Positions 24,309 through 33,855 are shown, counted from the first letter of the stretch. The stretch: DNA of 49,168 nt from JALONO01 sp038209965 (GCA_038209965.1 JBBQXF010000022.1:1-49168); one strand, 5' to 3'. Numbers and translations are program-made. The notes: generated by a model from the sequence alone, not told the origin.

Positions 24309-25949
24309 ATGACCCCAACCCGTTATGATGCCATTACCCTCAGTATCCTCTGGTCCCGCTTACTGGCCATTGTTGACGAGGCCGGCACTACTTTGCAGCG
24401 CACTGCCTTCTCGACAGTGACCCGTGAGTCCAACGACTTTGCGGTGGTGCTGATGGATCGATCGGGCCGATCGGTGGCCCAATCGAGCATCAGTGTCCCC
24501 TCGTTCCTTGGTGTGATCCCAATGCTGACCCAAGCCCTGCTCAAAGACTATTTTCCGCCCAATACTTGGGCCGCTGGCGATGTAGTGATGACCAACGACC
24601 CATGGCTGTGTGCAGGCCACAAGCCGGATATTGGCTTGGTTTCGCCTATTTTTCGCAAAAATGGTCATGAAAATTTTCAATTAATCGGTTTTATTGGTAC
24701 TATTGCCCATTCGCCCGACATGGGCGGCAGCCTCTGGGGCGCTGGGGCCCGCGACCTATACGAAGAGGGCCTGATGGTGCCCCCCACCAAACTTTACGCG
24801 GCGGGCCAGCCCAATGACACCCTGTTCCGGTTGATTGAGGCCAATGTGCGTGCCCCCCGGCAAACACTGGGCGACATCCGCGCCCAAGTGGCTGCCAATG
24901 AGCAGGGCACGCGCTCCCTGCAACGGCTCATGGACGAAATGGACATGGCCGATATTGAACTGTTGGCCGATCAAATCATCGATGCTTCCGAGCGGGCCAT
25001 GCGCGATGCCCTGGCCAAAGCCCCGGATGGTACTTATTGCTACGCCTATGACGCTGATGGCGACGGGCTTGAAGAGTCAGTGCACATCGAGTGCGCCATT
25101 ACCATTGCAGGTGACGAAATTTCGGTCGATTATACGGGCACTTCTGGGCCGCACTCGCTCGGGATCAATGCCGTGATGAATTATACCTACGCCTACACCG
25201 CCTACCCAATCAAATGCACGTTCAGTCCCGAAGTGCCCAACAATGAAGGTTCGTTCCGGCCCATCAAAGTGAGTGCGCCCAAAGGTTCGCTGCTCAATGC
25301 CCAGAAGCCGGTTCCGCTCGGGGCACGCAACATCACGGGCAACATCCTCTTTGCCCCAGTTTTTGGGGCGTTGGCGCAGGCTGTGCCACTCCAAGTGCAG
25401 GCCGACTGCGGCAGTGCTTGCTGGTGCATCGTGCTCAACGGGCAACATACCGACCGGAAACGGGCCGATGCCACATTTGTAGAGTATTTTTTCCTCAATG
25501 GCGGCTACGGCGCCCGGCCCAGTGCCGACGGCCCAGCCGTGTTGAGTTTTCCGACTAATGTGGCCAACGTGCCCATTGAAGTGCTGGAAAACGATGCCCC
25601 CATTTTAGTGACTGAAAAATCGCTGCGGCCCGGAACCGGCGGCCCGGGCAAGTTCCGGGGCGGGCTGGGCCAAACGTTCAGTTTCAAACTAATCGGCCCC
25701 GACCCGATCAACATTTCCATTTTGACTGAAAAGACCAAAACCGTGCCCCACGGCCTACTTGGTGGCGAAAACGGCAGCGGTGGTCGCCTGAGGATCAAGC
25801 CCGAGCGGTTCTTGCCCCCCAAGGGCCTGGCCAAACTCTACCCCGGCGACGAGGTGTTCCTCGAGTTGCCGGGGGGCGGTGGTTACGGCCCCGCGAGCGA
25901 GCGGGATCCCCAAGCCATTTTGCGCGACCAACAACTGGGATACCTGTAA
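24309..25949 (+). CDS. Hydantoinase B / oxoprolinase family protein
   Basis: The 546-residue protein matches the HyuB family, the B subunit of N-methylhydantoinase, acetone carboxylase-like and 5-oxoprolinase-type enzymes, which hydrolyse cyclic amides with ATP. Typical segments are visible: STVTRESNDFAVVLMD near 35, VVMTNDPWLCAGHKPDI near 95, GTIAHSPDMGG near 140, SVDYTGTSG near 275 and the glycine-rich end ELPGGGGYGPASERDP. Length is normal for the family. The A subunit (HyuA), which binds ATP and is usually adjacent, is not encoded in the window, so the gene appears orphaned. The ATG at 24309 fits the family start. It is followed by a lysoplasmalogenase gene after 114 bases. Substrate unknown. 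Confidence 0.9.
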   Translation: MTPTRYDAITLSILWSRLLAIVDEAGTTLQRTAFSTVTRESNDFAVVLMDRSGRSVAQSSISVPSFLGVIPMLTQALLKDYFPPNTWAAGDVVMTNDPWLCAGHKPDIGLVSPIFRKNGHENFQLIGFIGTIAHSPDMGGSLWGAGARDLYEEGLMVPPTKLYAAGQPNDTLFRLIEANVRAPRQTLGDIRAQVAANEQGTRSLQRLMDEMDMADIELLADQIIDASERAMRDALAKAPDGTYCYAYDADGDGLEESVHIECAITIAGDEISVDYTGTSGPHSLGINAVMNYTYAYTAYPIKCTFSPEVPNNEGSFRPIKVSAPKGSLLNAQKPVPLGARNITGNILFAPVFGALAQAVPLQVQADCGSACWCIVLNGQHTDRKRADATFVEYFFLNGGYGARPSADGPAVLSFPTNVANVPIEVLENDAPILVTEKSLRPGTGGPGKFRGGLGQTFSFKLIGPDPINISILTEKTKTVPHGLLGGENGSGGRLRIKPERFLPPKGLAKLYPGDEVFLELPGGGGYGPASERDPQAILRDQQLGYL

Positions 25950-26063
25950 ACGCCACCAACATTGGTTGGCCGCCAATCGCGGGGACGATCCGGGAAAACC
26001 AAGGTAACTGGTCAGGTACATTGCAAAATTATTTTTGTTATCAATATTATTTACCAGATTACT

Positions 26064-26750
26064 GTGCAGTTTTCCCGCATTTTTCCGTTTTTGTTTCTCC
26101 TCATCGCGATTGGCGATCTGGTGGGGCAAATCCTGAACGAGCCTTGGCTGGATCACTTCTTCAAACCACTCATTATGTTGAGCCTGGGTGGGTTCTTGGT
26201 GGCCCAAACCCACCATGTGCCCAATGGCTGGCTCAAATGGGGCACTTTGATCGCCATTTTCTTCTCGGGCTTGGGCGATGTGTGCTTGATGTTTACCGGT
26301 GAACAGTTCTTCCAACTAGGCCTGGCCAGTTTCTTGACCGCGCACTTGGCTTATCTCGTAGCATTTGGCCAGCCCAGAGCCGCCCCGCGCACACGTGGAC
26401 TGCTGGCAAGCCGCCCCTATTTGGCCCTGCCGTTTTTGGCCCTAGGTATCGGCCTTTACACGTTTTTGTGGCCCACTTTGGGAAATCTGTGGCTGCCCGT
26501 ACTGCTCTACACCCTCGTGCTGACCGCCATGTCATTGGCCGCCCTCAACCGCTATGGGCGAGCCACCAGCCAAAGCTTTCGAGCCGTGATGGCGGGGGCT
26601 ATACTGTTCTTGTTATCCGATAGCTGTCTGGCTATCAGTTTATTTGGCCATTCCTTCCCGTATGCGGGTGTGCTGGTGATGCTCACCTACATCCCCGCTC
26701 AATACCTCATCGTGCAAGGTTTGAGCTGGCAAATTCTGGCCCGCAAATAA
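26064..26750 (+). CDS. Lysoplasmalogenase (YhhN/TMEM86 family)
   Basis: The 228-residue membrane protein has about eight helices and the motifs of the YhhN family, which cleaves the vinyl-ether bond of lysoplasmalogens: FSGLGDVCLMF, then the FFQLGLASFLTAHLAYL helix, and FLLSDSCLAI near the C-terminus. The conserved Asp residues of GD and SD are present. No ATG suits the N-terminus. The frame is open from 25962, and I place the start at the GTG at 26064 (VQFSRIFPFLF), just before the first helix; this is uncertain by up to 34 residues. The function is known from the family, not shown here. Confidence 0.82.
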   Translation: MQFSRIFPFLFLLIAIGDLVGQILNEPWLDHFFKPLIMLSLGGFLVAQTHHVPNGWLKWGTLIAIFFSGLGDVCLMFTGEQFFQLGLASFLTAHLAYLVAFGQPRAAPRTRGLLASRPYLALPFLALGIGLYTFLWPTLGNLWLPVLLYTLVLTAMSLAALNRYGRATSQSFRAVMAGAILFLLSDSCLAISLFGHSFPYAGVLVMLTYIPAQYLIVQGLSWQILARK

Positions 26751-26866
26751 TTTTTCTGGCTCAATCCACCAAATTAATTGCGCTTGCCCTATTTTTACAA
26801 CCTGTACCAATTGCGGCCCTCAGTGGTAGTGGCCCGGGCAGCAACACTTAAATTCGTTTTCCCAAA

Positions 26867-27847
26867 ATGAGCGTTTCCCCCCTACAAGTCGTCCTCGGCG
26901 TAGATATTGGCGGCACCTTCTCCAAGTTTGGGTTCGTGGATCGGCAGGGCAATTGCCCGGCCGAGAACTCGATCCCCACCCATGCCGATGAACCTTTCAA
27001 ACACTTTTTGGCCCGTTTGGTCGAAGCGGTAGAAGATTTGAAGCACACCATGCCCGTTCCTTTTGAAATCATGGGCATTGGCATGGGTGCACCCAATGCC
27101 AATTATTACACGGGCCGGATCGAGAAACCCGTCAATTTGAGTTGGGGTGATACCGATGTGGTCAGCCACATGAAAAAATATTACGACTTGCCGGCCATTA
27201 TCACCAACGATGCCAATGCTGCCGCCATCGGTGAAATGAAATTTGGCGTGGCCCGGGGCATGAAAGATTTTTTGATAATCACCCTCGGCACCGGCCTGGG
27301 CAGTGGTTTTGTGGCCAATGGCGAGCTAATCTACGGCTCAGACGGCTTTGCGGGCGAACTTGGCCACATCATCGTCGACCCCAACGGGCGAATGCACTCC
27401 AACGGGCGACGGGGCACCATGGAAGCCTATGTATCGGCCACGGGCATCAAACGCACGGTGTTCCACCTGCTGGCCGAGCTGCCCGACGAGAGCGAACTCC
27501 GCGACATCTCCTTCAACCAACTGGACGGGGCCATGATCACCGAAGCCGCCCACCGGGGCGACAAAATCGCGATCGAGGCCTTTGAATATACCGGACGGAT
27601 CCTGGGCCTCAAATTGGCCGATACCGTGGCCCACACCAGTCCCGAAGCCATCATATTTTTCGGCGGGCTGACCAAAGCCGGCGACCTGTTGCTCGAGCCG
27701 GTCAAACGCTACCTCGAGCATTTTCTGCTGCCGATCTACCGCGACAAGGTCAAATTGTTAATCTCTGGGCTCGAGGGCCGCAACGCCGCCGTGCTGGGCT
27801 CCAGTGCCTTGATTTGGAACGAGTTGGACAAGGGCGAACGGATTTAG
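26867..27847 (+). CDS. ROK-family sugar kinase (glucokinase-like) lacking the zinc cysteines
   Basis: The 326-residue cytoplasmic protein has the ROK fold: the phosphate-1 motif GVDIGGTFSKFGFVD at the start, the catalytic NDANAAAIGE at about 105-114, the LGTGLGSG loop, the metal-site GELGH near 160, and the adenosine motif at FFGGLTKAG. ROK kinases phosphorylate hexoses such as glucose. The usual zinc motif CxCGxxGCxE reads HSNGRRGTME here, so all three cysteines are replaced (His, Asn, Thr), while the glycines, Glu and the following YVSATGIKRTVF are kept. The fold is otherwise intact, so it may work without zinc or be a changed family member. It is followed by a strong terminator. Confidence 0.9.
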   Translation: MSVSPLQVVLGVDIGGTFSKFGFVDRQGNCPAENSIPTHADEPFKHFLARLVEAVEDLKHTMPVPFEIMGIGMGAPNANYYTGRIEKPVNLSWGDTDVVSHMKKYYDLPAIITNDANAAAIGEMKFGVARGMKDFLIITLGTGLGSGFVANGELIYGSDGFAGELGHIIVDPNGRMHSNGRRGTMEAYVSATGIKRTVFHLLAELPDESELRDISFNQLDGAMITEAAHRGDKIAIEAFEYTGRILGLKLADTVAHTSPEAIIFFGGLTKAGDLLLEPVKRYLEHFLLPIYRDKVKLLISGLEGRNAAVLGSSALIWNELDKGERI

Positions 27848-27880
27848 GAACGCTTGTCCCGCCGATGTTGCTTCTACACT

Positions 27881-27923
27881 GCCAATGCGCCGAACTTTAC
27901 CCAAGTTCGGCGCATTGGCTTTT
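27881..27923 (+). terminator. Strong terminator of the ROK kinase gene
   Basis: A perfect 17-bp stem (27881-27897 with 27903-27919) with a five-base loop TACCC is followed by TTTT. It lies 34 bases after the stop codon. Confidence 0.88.
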
Positions 27924-28078
27924 GGGCCCTGCTCGCCCATCATAAAATTGGTTAAATCAGCGTATGATTTGTTAATAAAAGTGGCTTGAGCGGGCTTTTG
28001 CTCCTACCGGCACCATTGCCCGTTGAGAATCAGTCCTTAATTTGCTAAATTTGTCCCAATCCCAACCTTTACAGCCTC

Positions 28079-29452
28079 ATGAAATATTATAATTCCATCA
28101 TCGATACCATTGGCGGCACGCCGCTCATCAAACTCAATCGGGTGACCAAGGGCATTAAAGGAACAGTGCTGGCCAAGGTTGAATATTTCAACCCCGGGAA
28201 CTCGGTCAAAGACCGCATTGGCCGCAAAATGATCGAGGATGCCGAGCGCCAAGGCTTGCTCAAACCGGGTGGCACCATCATAGAGGGCACTTCGGGCAAC
28301 ACGGGCATGGGCCTGGCCCTCACCGCCATTACCAAAGGCTACAAATGTATTTTTACCATTTCAGATAAGCAGTCACAAGAAAAAATCAACATATTGCGGG
28401 CCTTGGGGGCCGAAGTAGTGGTGTGCCCCACCAACGTGTCCCCGGAAGACCCCCGCTCCTACTACTCGGTGGCCCGAAAACTAAACGCCGAAATCCCCAA
28501 CTCGATTTATCCCAACCAATACGACAACCTGTCCAATACTGCGGCCCACTACGAAACCACTGGCCCAGAAATTTGGCAAGATACCGATGGAAAAATCACC
28601 CATTTTGCGGCGGGGGTGGGCACGGGCGGCACCATCAGTGGCGTGGCCAAATACCTGAAAGAACAGAACTCTGAGGTGATATCCATTGGTATCGATACCT
28701 ACGGCTCGGTGTTCAAAAAATACAAAGAAACGGGGATTTTTGACGAGAACGAAGTCTATCCGTACTTGACGGAGGGCATTGGTGAAGACATTCTGCCCCG
28801 AAATGTCGACTTTGGCCTGATCGACAGTTTTGTCAAAGTGACCGACAAAGATGCTGCCGTCATGACTCGTCGCTTGGCGCGCGAGGAGGGGCTGTTTGTG
28901 GGCTGGTCGTGCGGTTCGGCCATGTTTGGGGCTTTGGAATATGCCCGGCAGCACCTCAAAGAAGGCGATGTGATGGTGGTAATTTTGCCCGATCATGGCA
29001 CCCGCTACCTCAACAAAGTTTACAACGATACTTGGATGAAAGATCACGGGTTCCTGGAACTGCGCAGTTTCTCGACTGCCCGTGACATCATCCGGCACCG
29101 CAACGGCGGCTCCAAACTGCTCACCGTGGATCAAAATACCACCATTGCCGAGGCCATCAAAGTATTCAACAAGGCCGGCATTTCCCAATTGCCAGTCTCC
29201 GATGGCGAACAGATCGTGGGCAGTATCAACGACAATACAATCCTCAACTTGCTCATCGAAGACCCCCATACCCGGGAAAAGGCGGTACGCGAAATCATGG
29301 GCAAGCCATTCATGTTTGTGGGCCTGGACAACACCGTGGACGCGCTCTCATCGTTGATCGACAAAGAGAACAAAGCCCTGCTCGTGCGCGATGAGACCAA
29401 CCAGATCCACATCATCACCCAGCACGATCTACTCATGGCCTTGACCAACTAA
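28079..29452 (+). CDS. Cystathionine beta-synthase (PLP domain plus CBS pair)
   Basis: The 457-residue protein joins a fold-type II PLP domain (about 1-325) to two C-terminal CBS domains (about 340-457). Lys44 in NPGNSVKDRIG is the PLP lysine, the phosphate-side loop GTSGNTG follows near 75, and GVGTGGTISG near 180 is the PLP phosphate loop. The enzyme condenses serine with homocysteine to cystathionine; the CBS pair, seen in SQLPVSDGEQIVGSINDN, may regulate it, and its natural ligand is uncertain. The length and architecture separate it from cysteine synthase (about 310 residues). It lacks the N-terminal haem region of the human enzyme. No cystathionine gamma-lyase is adjacent. A terminator follows. 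Confidence 0.93.
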   Translation: MKYYNSIIDTIGGTPLIKLNRVTKGIKGTVLAKVEYFNPGNSVKDRIGRKMIEDAERQGLLKPGGTIIEGTSGNTGMGLALTAITKGYKCIFTISDKQSQEKINILRALGAEVVVCPTNVSPEDPRSYYSVARKLNAEIPNSIYPNQYDNLSNTAAHYETTGPEIWQDTDGKITHFAAGVGTGGTISGVAKYLKEQNSEVISIGIDTYGSVFKKYKETGIFDENEVYPYLTEGIGEDILPRNVDFGLIDSFVKVTDKDAAVMTRRLAREEGLFVGWSCGSAMFGALEYARQHLKEGDVMVVILPDHGTRYLNKVYNDTWMKDHGFLELRSFSTARDIIRHRNGGSKLLTVDQNTTIAEAIKVFNKAGISQLPVSDGEQIVGSINDNTILNLLIEDPHTREKAVREIMGKPFMFVGLDNTVDALSSLIDKENKALLVRDETNQIHIITQHDLLMALTN

Positions 29453-29473
29453 GGGCACTTGTATACTCTAACC

Positions 29474-29505
29474 CCCCAAGGAACCAAAAATCCTTGGGGT
29501 TTTTA
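29474..29505 (+). terminator. Terminator of the cystathionine beta-synthase gene
   Basis: A 9-bp stem (CCCCAAGGA at 29474-29482 with its complement at 29491-29499) closes an eight-base loop and is followed by TTTTT from 29500. It begins about 21 bases after the stop codon. Confidence 0.88.
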
Positions 29506-29967
29506 TTTGATCGATCATTCGCCCATTGGCTCCCCATCAGCCAACCAAGTGCGCCCGCCACTGGCCAGCCCTAAGCCAACATTAAGTGGCGCAAAAGCCA
29601 CCCTGTCCGCCAAATGCGCACTCGGATGGCAAGCAGAAATACCTTGCGGCCCGGCCAAGTAAAAATTAATCGGCACATTTGGCGAAAGGCCGTAATTTGC
29701 TAATCATCCCAGCTAGGTAGATAGCGGGTTTTAGCAGCCCAAAACATTCTCCACTAAATTTGTCAGACAACCGAAGATGTCTGCCAAATAAAAAACAAAA
29801 AAGCATTGAAAAAGTATTAATCTTGAATCACAAAAACAAAACAATGACAAATTTAATACTAAATTTAGAAATTAAGGCGATGGCACAAAGATACCTATAA
29901 AAAATGTTGTTATCGAAGTATGACATTCCGCGCTGCTTTTGCTAATACTGCTATTGTTCACAGTTCC
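29506..29967. other. Gene-free stretch before the DUF2071 gene
   Basis: About 460 bases, increasingly AT-rich to the right. A short plus-strand frame (29459-29662) spans the terminator and is not credible. I see no RNA gene or repeat. Confidence 0.5.
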
Positions 29968-30681
29968 TCATATCGTTCTACCGCTCTTTACCTCAATCGG
30001 TGAGCCTTCGGCCAAAAAAACGGATTTTGGGTCCTGATTGTCCAAATAGCTGAATATGTGGCCATAAGTATCCCTAAAATTTACATCTATTTTAAAGTCA
30101 ATGGTCTGATAGACTTGCCACCTAGGATGTTCAACCCCATATTCTGACGTTTTATGGCTGCTAATTTTAGTGTAGCCCCAATAGTGCTCCGTAATAAATT
30201 CTTCTTCACTTCCTTCGTTGATTTGCTGTAATTCGAGCCCGGTTATTACTTTAATTGAATTCCAATGGTTCTTTTTGTTCCACTGATATTCTACCATTTG
30301 TTTGTCGTGGTCTTTTTGCCAAATGTGGTTCATGGGCAATGTTTCGTAATGCTCCCCATAAATTGTATTTGCAACTAATGTCAACGCGTATTTGGGAACA
30401 ATTTCTTTAATAAAAACAGTTCCTCTTTTCCAATTGCCATTGTCATTGTAACGCACATAAAATCTAAGATTGACCTCTTCAAAGTTTGTGTGAAATGGAA
30501 TTCTAAACCCTTTTATTTGGGTGTCCAGAAACATGAATCCAATCAAGCTGACATAACAAGTGTTATTCCATAAGTCTAGTTCAGTCTTAAATGGCAAATA
30601 CGGTTCTAATAATTTACCATCCACTTCGTAATTTACCATTGTCAACTTTCGCCATTCTGCTCGCAAAAATGTCTTTGCCAT
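29968..30681 (-). CDS. DUF2071 (YqjF-like) family protein
   Basis: The 237-residue product matches the DUF2071 family: MAKTFLRAEWRKLTMVNYEV at the start, KLLEPYLPFKTELDLWNNTC, GFMFLDTQIKGFRIP, and a final segment with TEHYWGYTKI and WQVYQTIDFKIDVNFRDTYG. Members are soluble beta-rich proteins of unknown function. I placed the start at the ATG at 30681; the frame continues to 30789 but the extra residues do not look like the family. The gene is clearly more AT-rich than most neighbours and lies beside an IS1380 relic, so acquisition by transfer is plausible but not shown. Confidence 0.85.
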   Translation of the reverse strand: MAKTFLRAEWRKLTMVNYEVDGKLLEPYLPFKTELDLWNNTCYVSLIGFMFLDTQIKGFRIPFHTNFEEVNLRFYVRYNDNGNWKRGTVFIKEIVPKYALTLVANTIYGEHYETLPMNHIWQKDHDKQMVEYQWNKKNHWNSIKVITGLELQQINEGSEEEFITEHYWGYTKISSHKTSEYGVEHPRWQVYQTIDFKIDVNFRDTYGHIFSYLDNQDPKSVFLAEGSPIEVKSGRTI

Positions 30682-30914
30682 TGTCGGTTGTTTGATTGTG
30701 TTAAAATTTGCGCCATGTTTTGGGTTCATCGCCCCTTTTTCTTTAACTGGGAATTTGGTTTTTTGTTGTAAAAAACTGATTCTGAGCACCCAATACCAAC
30801 TATTACCTTATATCCCCACGGTAAACAAAAAAGAAGAAAAATTATATAAATTAAGCTTAAAATATTTCATTATTTTCTTGCTTTTTACTATATTTACGTT
30901 AAAAAAATGTTGCT

Positions 30915-32188
30915 ATGAAAATTATAAAAACTTCTGAAAATATCAACTCTTTTGGGGGAGTGAATTTAATTTCAAAAGAATTTGATAAACTCGGTCTTGC
31001 CGAGATTATTACAGAATCGCTGGGGAAACGCAGTATTTTTTGTACTTATAGTTATGCTGATATTATTAAAAACTATTGGATGATATTTTTTGCTGGGGAT
31101 GATTGTGCCGAAGACATCCAAGACAATTTAAAAACAGAATTATCTAATGTTCAAAGACTTAGCGTCTCATCGGCAGACACTTTGTTACGTTTGCAAAAAG
31201 AACTTTCCACAAAAAAAGAATATGTCTATTCCAAAAATAATGTTGAAAATCAAATCAACGCCAATGATAAGCTCAACATATTAAATCTAAAATTACTAAA
31301 AAAATTAAAAATTTTTGAAACCAACAAGCTTTATGATTTGGATTTTGACAACCAGTTTATACGGACCGAGAAATCTGATTCCAAAAAAGTTACAAAAAAG
31401 TTAGGGGCTACTTTCCATCGGTAGCTATAATCGGGGAAAATATTGTTTATATAGAAAACAGCAATGGAAACAGCAATGTGAAATTTGAGCAGGATCAAAC
31501 ATTGCAGAAAGTATTTAATAGGCTAAAAACCAATGGAACAACTATTGGTAATCCAAGATGAACCGCGGATCGTTTACCCAAAAAGTAGTTAGGGTTGTGG
31601 AAGAACAATGCAAAACTTTTACACAAGAGCGCAGAGGTGCCTAGATTTGACGCAGCAAATAAAGCGGATCCAAGATTGGACAGCGGTGCAAATGAACGAC
31701 AAAAAGTTTGAACCTTGCAGTATCAGCTACGCGCCTTTTGGGGGTAAAAAAGTTTACCGGTGTATGGTGAGCCAGCTGAGAGACCAACACAACAGGACAA
31801 GTAGATGTTTTTCAGGAAGACAACTTTATTTACCGGGCAATAATGATCAATGATTTAGGAATGGCAGGACAGGAAGTGGTACATTTTTACAATCAAAGAG
31901 GGGGTTCAGAGAAGATTTTTGACGAGATGAACAACGATTTCGGGTGGAAGAATTTACCATTTTCGTTTTTGGGGCAAAATACAGTTTTTATGATATTGAT
32001 GACGATGTGTCGCAATTTCTAGCTTTACCTGATTAATAAATTCTTGGAAAAATTATATTTTTCGGAAAAACATTTCGCTTTAAGAAGTTTTTTTTTGGTT
32101 TGTGGTTGTCCCCTATAAATGGGTAAAAAGGGGTGGCGAATCAGTTTTAAAACCATACACGGATAAGCCTTACGAGTTGCTTGTTTAG
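30915..32188 (+). mobile_element. Decayed IS1380-family transposase gene (insertion sequence relic)
   Basis: A stretch of about 1.27 kb encodes recognisable pieces of an IS1380-type transposase in several frames. Frame 1 (30915-31424) begins with NSFGGVNLISKEFDKLGL and reaches LDFDNQFIRTEKSDSKK, which carries the DDE-type first Asp. The reading then shifts to GYFPSVAIIGENIVYIENSN, then to NFYTRAQRCLDL and SISYAPFGGKKVYRCMVSQ, then to VDVFQEDNFIYRAIMIND and FDEMNNDFGWKNLPFSFL, and finally ends with KPYTDKPYELLV and TAG at 32186. At least four frameshifts and an internal stop make it non-functional. Terminal inverted repeats and a target duplication could not be identified with confidence. Confidence 0.88.
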
Positions 32189-32367
32189 GGGGAATTGCCA
32201 AGTATTGGGGGATTTCGAGAAGAACTAACGTCTTCTTTAGCCTCTAACTGCCTAATAATTCAAATATTAATAATATTTATATTTTTTTGATAAAAATGGA
32301 GCACTATTCTTTAAAATAAATTTAAATTGTCGCTTTAAGCATAAATACGGTTCCAAGAACTTAAACT

Positions 32368-32422
32368 ATTAGTATGTAAAAATTAATTTTTTTTGACTAA
32401 AAATTAATTTTTACATACTAAT
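32368..32422. repeat. Perfect 24-bp inverted repeat with a 7-base loop
   Basis: The arms 32368-32391 (ATTAGTATGTAAAAATTAAT and TTTT) and 32399-32422 are perfectly complementary across the loop TTTGACT. The element is AT-rich and lies 180 bases past the IS1380 relic. It could be a terminator, the end of an insertion or a miniature element; the sequence alone does not decide. The rest of 32189-32566 is AT-rich with no gene. Confidence 0.85.
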
Positions 32423-32497
32423 CCTAACAGCTTGCGGATTTAAGGAGATAATTGGGCGTAATTAACTATCAGTAGATTAAATAGATAGATAAAAATT

Positions 32498-32535
32498 GAA
32501 TTTGGCTGATTAACTATTGTTGATCAGCCAAATTC
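32498..32535 (-). terminator. Terminator of the CoA-transferase gene
   Basis: A 13-bp perfect stem (GAATTTGGCTGAT at 32498-32510 with its complement at 32523-32535) has a 12-base loop. On the minus strand it is followed by AATTTTTA. It lies 31 bases beyond the stop codon of the CaiB-type gene. Confidence 0.75.
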
Positions 32536-32566
32536 TTATAAATGTTGTGCACTCCAATAAAATTTG

Positions 32567-33751
32567 CTATTCGCCCACCTTAACCACTTGGGTTTGGGCC
32601 AATTGCTCCACTTGGGCAGGTGTGTAACCGAGGGAAGCGAGGAGTTCGGCGGTGTGCTGGCCAATGCGCGGTGGGTCGGAGCGCAGCCCAAAATTAGCCC
32701 CACCATATTCTACCGGAAAGTTGGGGAGCTTGGTCTGCGTGCCATCGGGCAGTATGGTGGCCAACAAACTGCCCCCGGCGTTGAGCTGGACATCGTCAAA
32801 CAGATCTTCGGGGCGGGCAATGGGCGCGAAGGGAAACCCAGCCGCATCGCACCGAGCAATGATTTCGGCTTTGGTAAATTTAACCAACATTTTTTCCAGA
32901 TCGGGCAGCAGCCAATCGCGCTCATCGATGCGGGCGTTGTTGGTGGCCAAGCGCGGATTGCTGGCCAGATCGGGCCGCTCGAAGGCTTGGCAGAATTTCT
33001 CCCAGTGGCGATCGCTGATCAGGCCGATGAACACCAACTCCCCCTCGCTGGTGGGGAAAGTACGATAAACCGACCAAGCACTCACGCGGGCCGGCATGGG
33101 GGGCACGGGGGTGCGCGTAATGGCCGCGTAAGCCATGTGCTGCCCCATCAAAAAAGCGGTGGTTTCAAACAAGGCCCCTTTGACGAATTTTCCCTTGCCA
33201 GTGGCGGTGCGCTCATACAGGGCGGCCATGATGCCGATCAGCCCGAACATTCCCCCGGTAATATCGACAATGGATGTACCCGCCCGCAGCGGCATTCCTG
33301 GCGGGCCGGTCATGTAGGCCAGTCCGCCCATCATTTGAACCACTTCGTCCATTGCATGGCGGTTTTCGTAGGGGCCGCTCAAAAACCCCTTGAGAGAGCA
33401 ATAGATCAATTTATTGTTGATTTCGGCCATTTTTTCGTGGCTAAACCCCAAGCGATCCATGGTGCCCGGCCCAAAATTCTCGACCAAAATATCTGCCCTT
33501 TGGGCAAGTTGGTAGATGATCGCCTTGCCCGCTGGATCTTTGAGATCAACGGCCAGGCTCTTTTTGTTGCGGCTATAAAATGGAAAATAGCCAGTACCAA
33601 AACCCTTGAGCCGTCGGGTTTCATCGCCACTTGGCGGCTCAATGTGGATCACCTCGGCCCCTAGATCAGCCAAGAGAAGGCCGCAGGTTGGCCCCATCAC
33701 CGCGTGGGTAAATTCCATGACCACCAAACCACTGAGGGGGAGCGCTTCCAT
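32567..33751 (-). CDS. CaiB/BaiF family CoA transferase (class III)
   Basis: The 394-residue product has the class III CoA-transferase pattern: FTHAVMGPTCGLLLADLGAE near the N-terminus, VIHIEPPSGDETR, the VDLKDPAGKA turn, and the catalytic Asp in NRHAMDEVVQMMGGLAYMTG. Such enzymes move CoA between acyl groups; substrates range from carnitine and formate/oxalate to 2-methylacyl acids (racemases of this family), and the sequence does not tell which. I prefer the ATG at 33751 (MEALPLSGLVV), where the family begins; two upstream in-frame ATGs at 33778 and 33760 are alternatives. It lies 104 bases beyond the epimerase gene on the same strand, which may make a two-gene unit, and is closed by a terminator. 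Confidence 0.9.
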   Translation of the reverse strand: MEALPLSGLVVMEFTHAVMGPTCGLLLADLGAEVIHIEPPSGDETRRLKGFGTGYFPFYSRNKKSLAVDLKDPAGKAIIYQLAQRADILVENFGPGTMDRLGFSHEKMAEINNKLIYCSLKGFLSGPYENRHAMDEVVQMMGGLAYMTGPPGMPLRAGTSIVDITGGMFGLIGIMAALYERTATGKGKFVKGALFETTAFLMGQHMAYAAITRTPVPPMPARVSAWSVYRTFPTSEGELVFIGLISDRHWEKFCQAFERPDLASNPRLATNNARIDERDWLLPDLEKMLVKFTKAEIIARCDAAGFPFAPIARPEDLFDDVQLNAGGSLLATILPDGTQTKLPNFPVEYGGANFGLRSDPPRIGQHTAELLASLGYTPAQVEQLAQTQVVKVGE

Positions 33752-33855
33752 GTTTAACATTATTTGGTTGTTCGACAATTGGTCGTTTTTTATCGGGAAT
33801 GACTGATTAGGGCTAACTCAAAGCTTTACCCGTGCTGTTTGGGCCGCTTGGCCAA

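Noticed and set aside
29459..29662. Plus-strand frame of 67 codons after the cystathionine beta-synthase gene
   Set aside because: It runs through the terminator hairpin of that gene.
32189..32566. Possible second insertion-sequence end or group II intron near the palindrome
   Set aside because: No intron domain V-like fold and no transposase beyond the IS1380 relic could be found.
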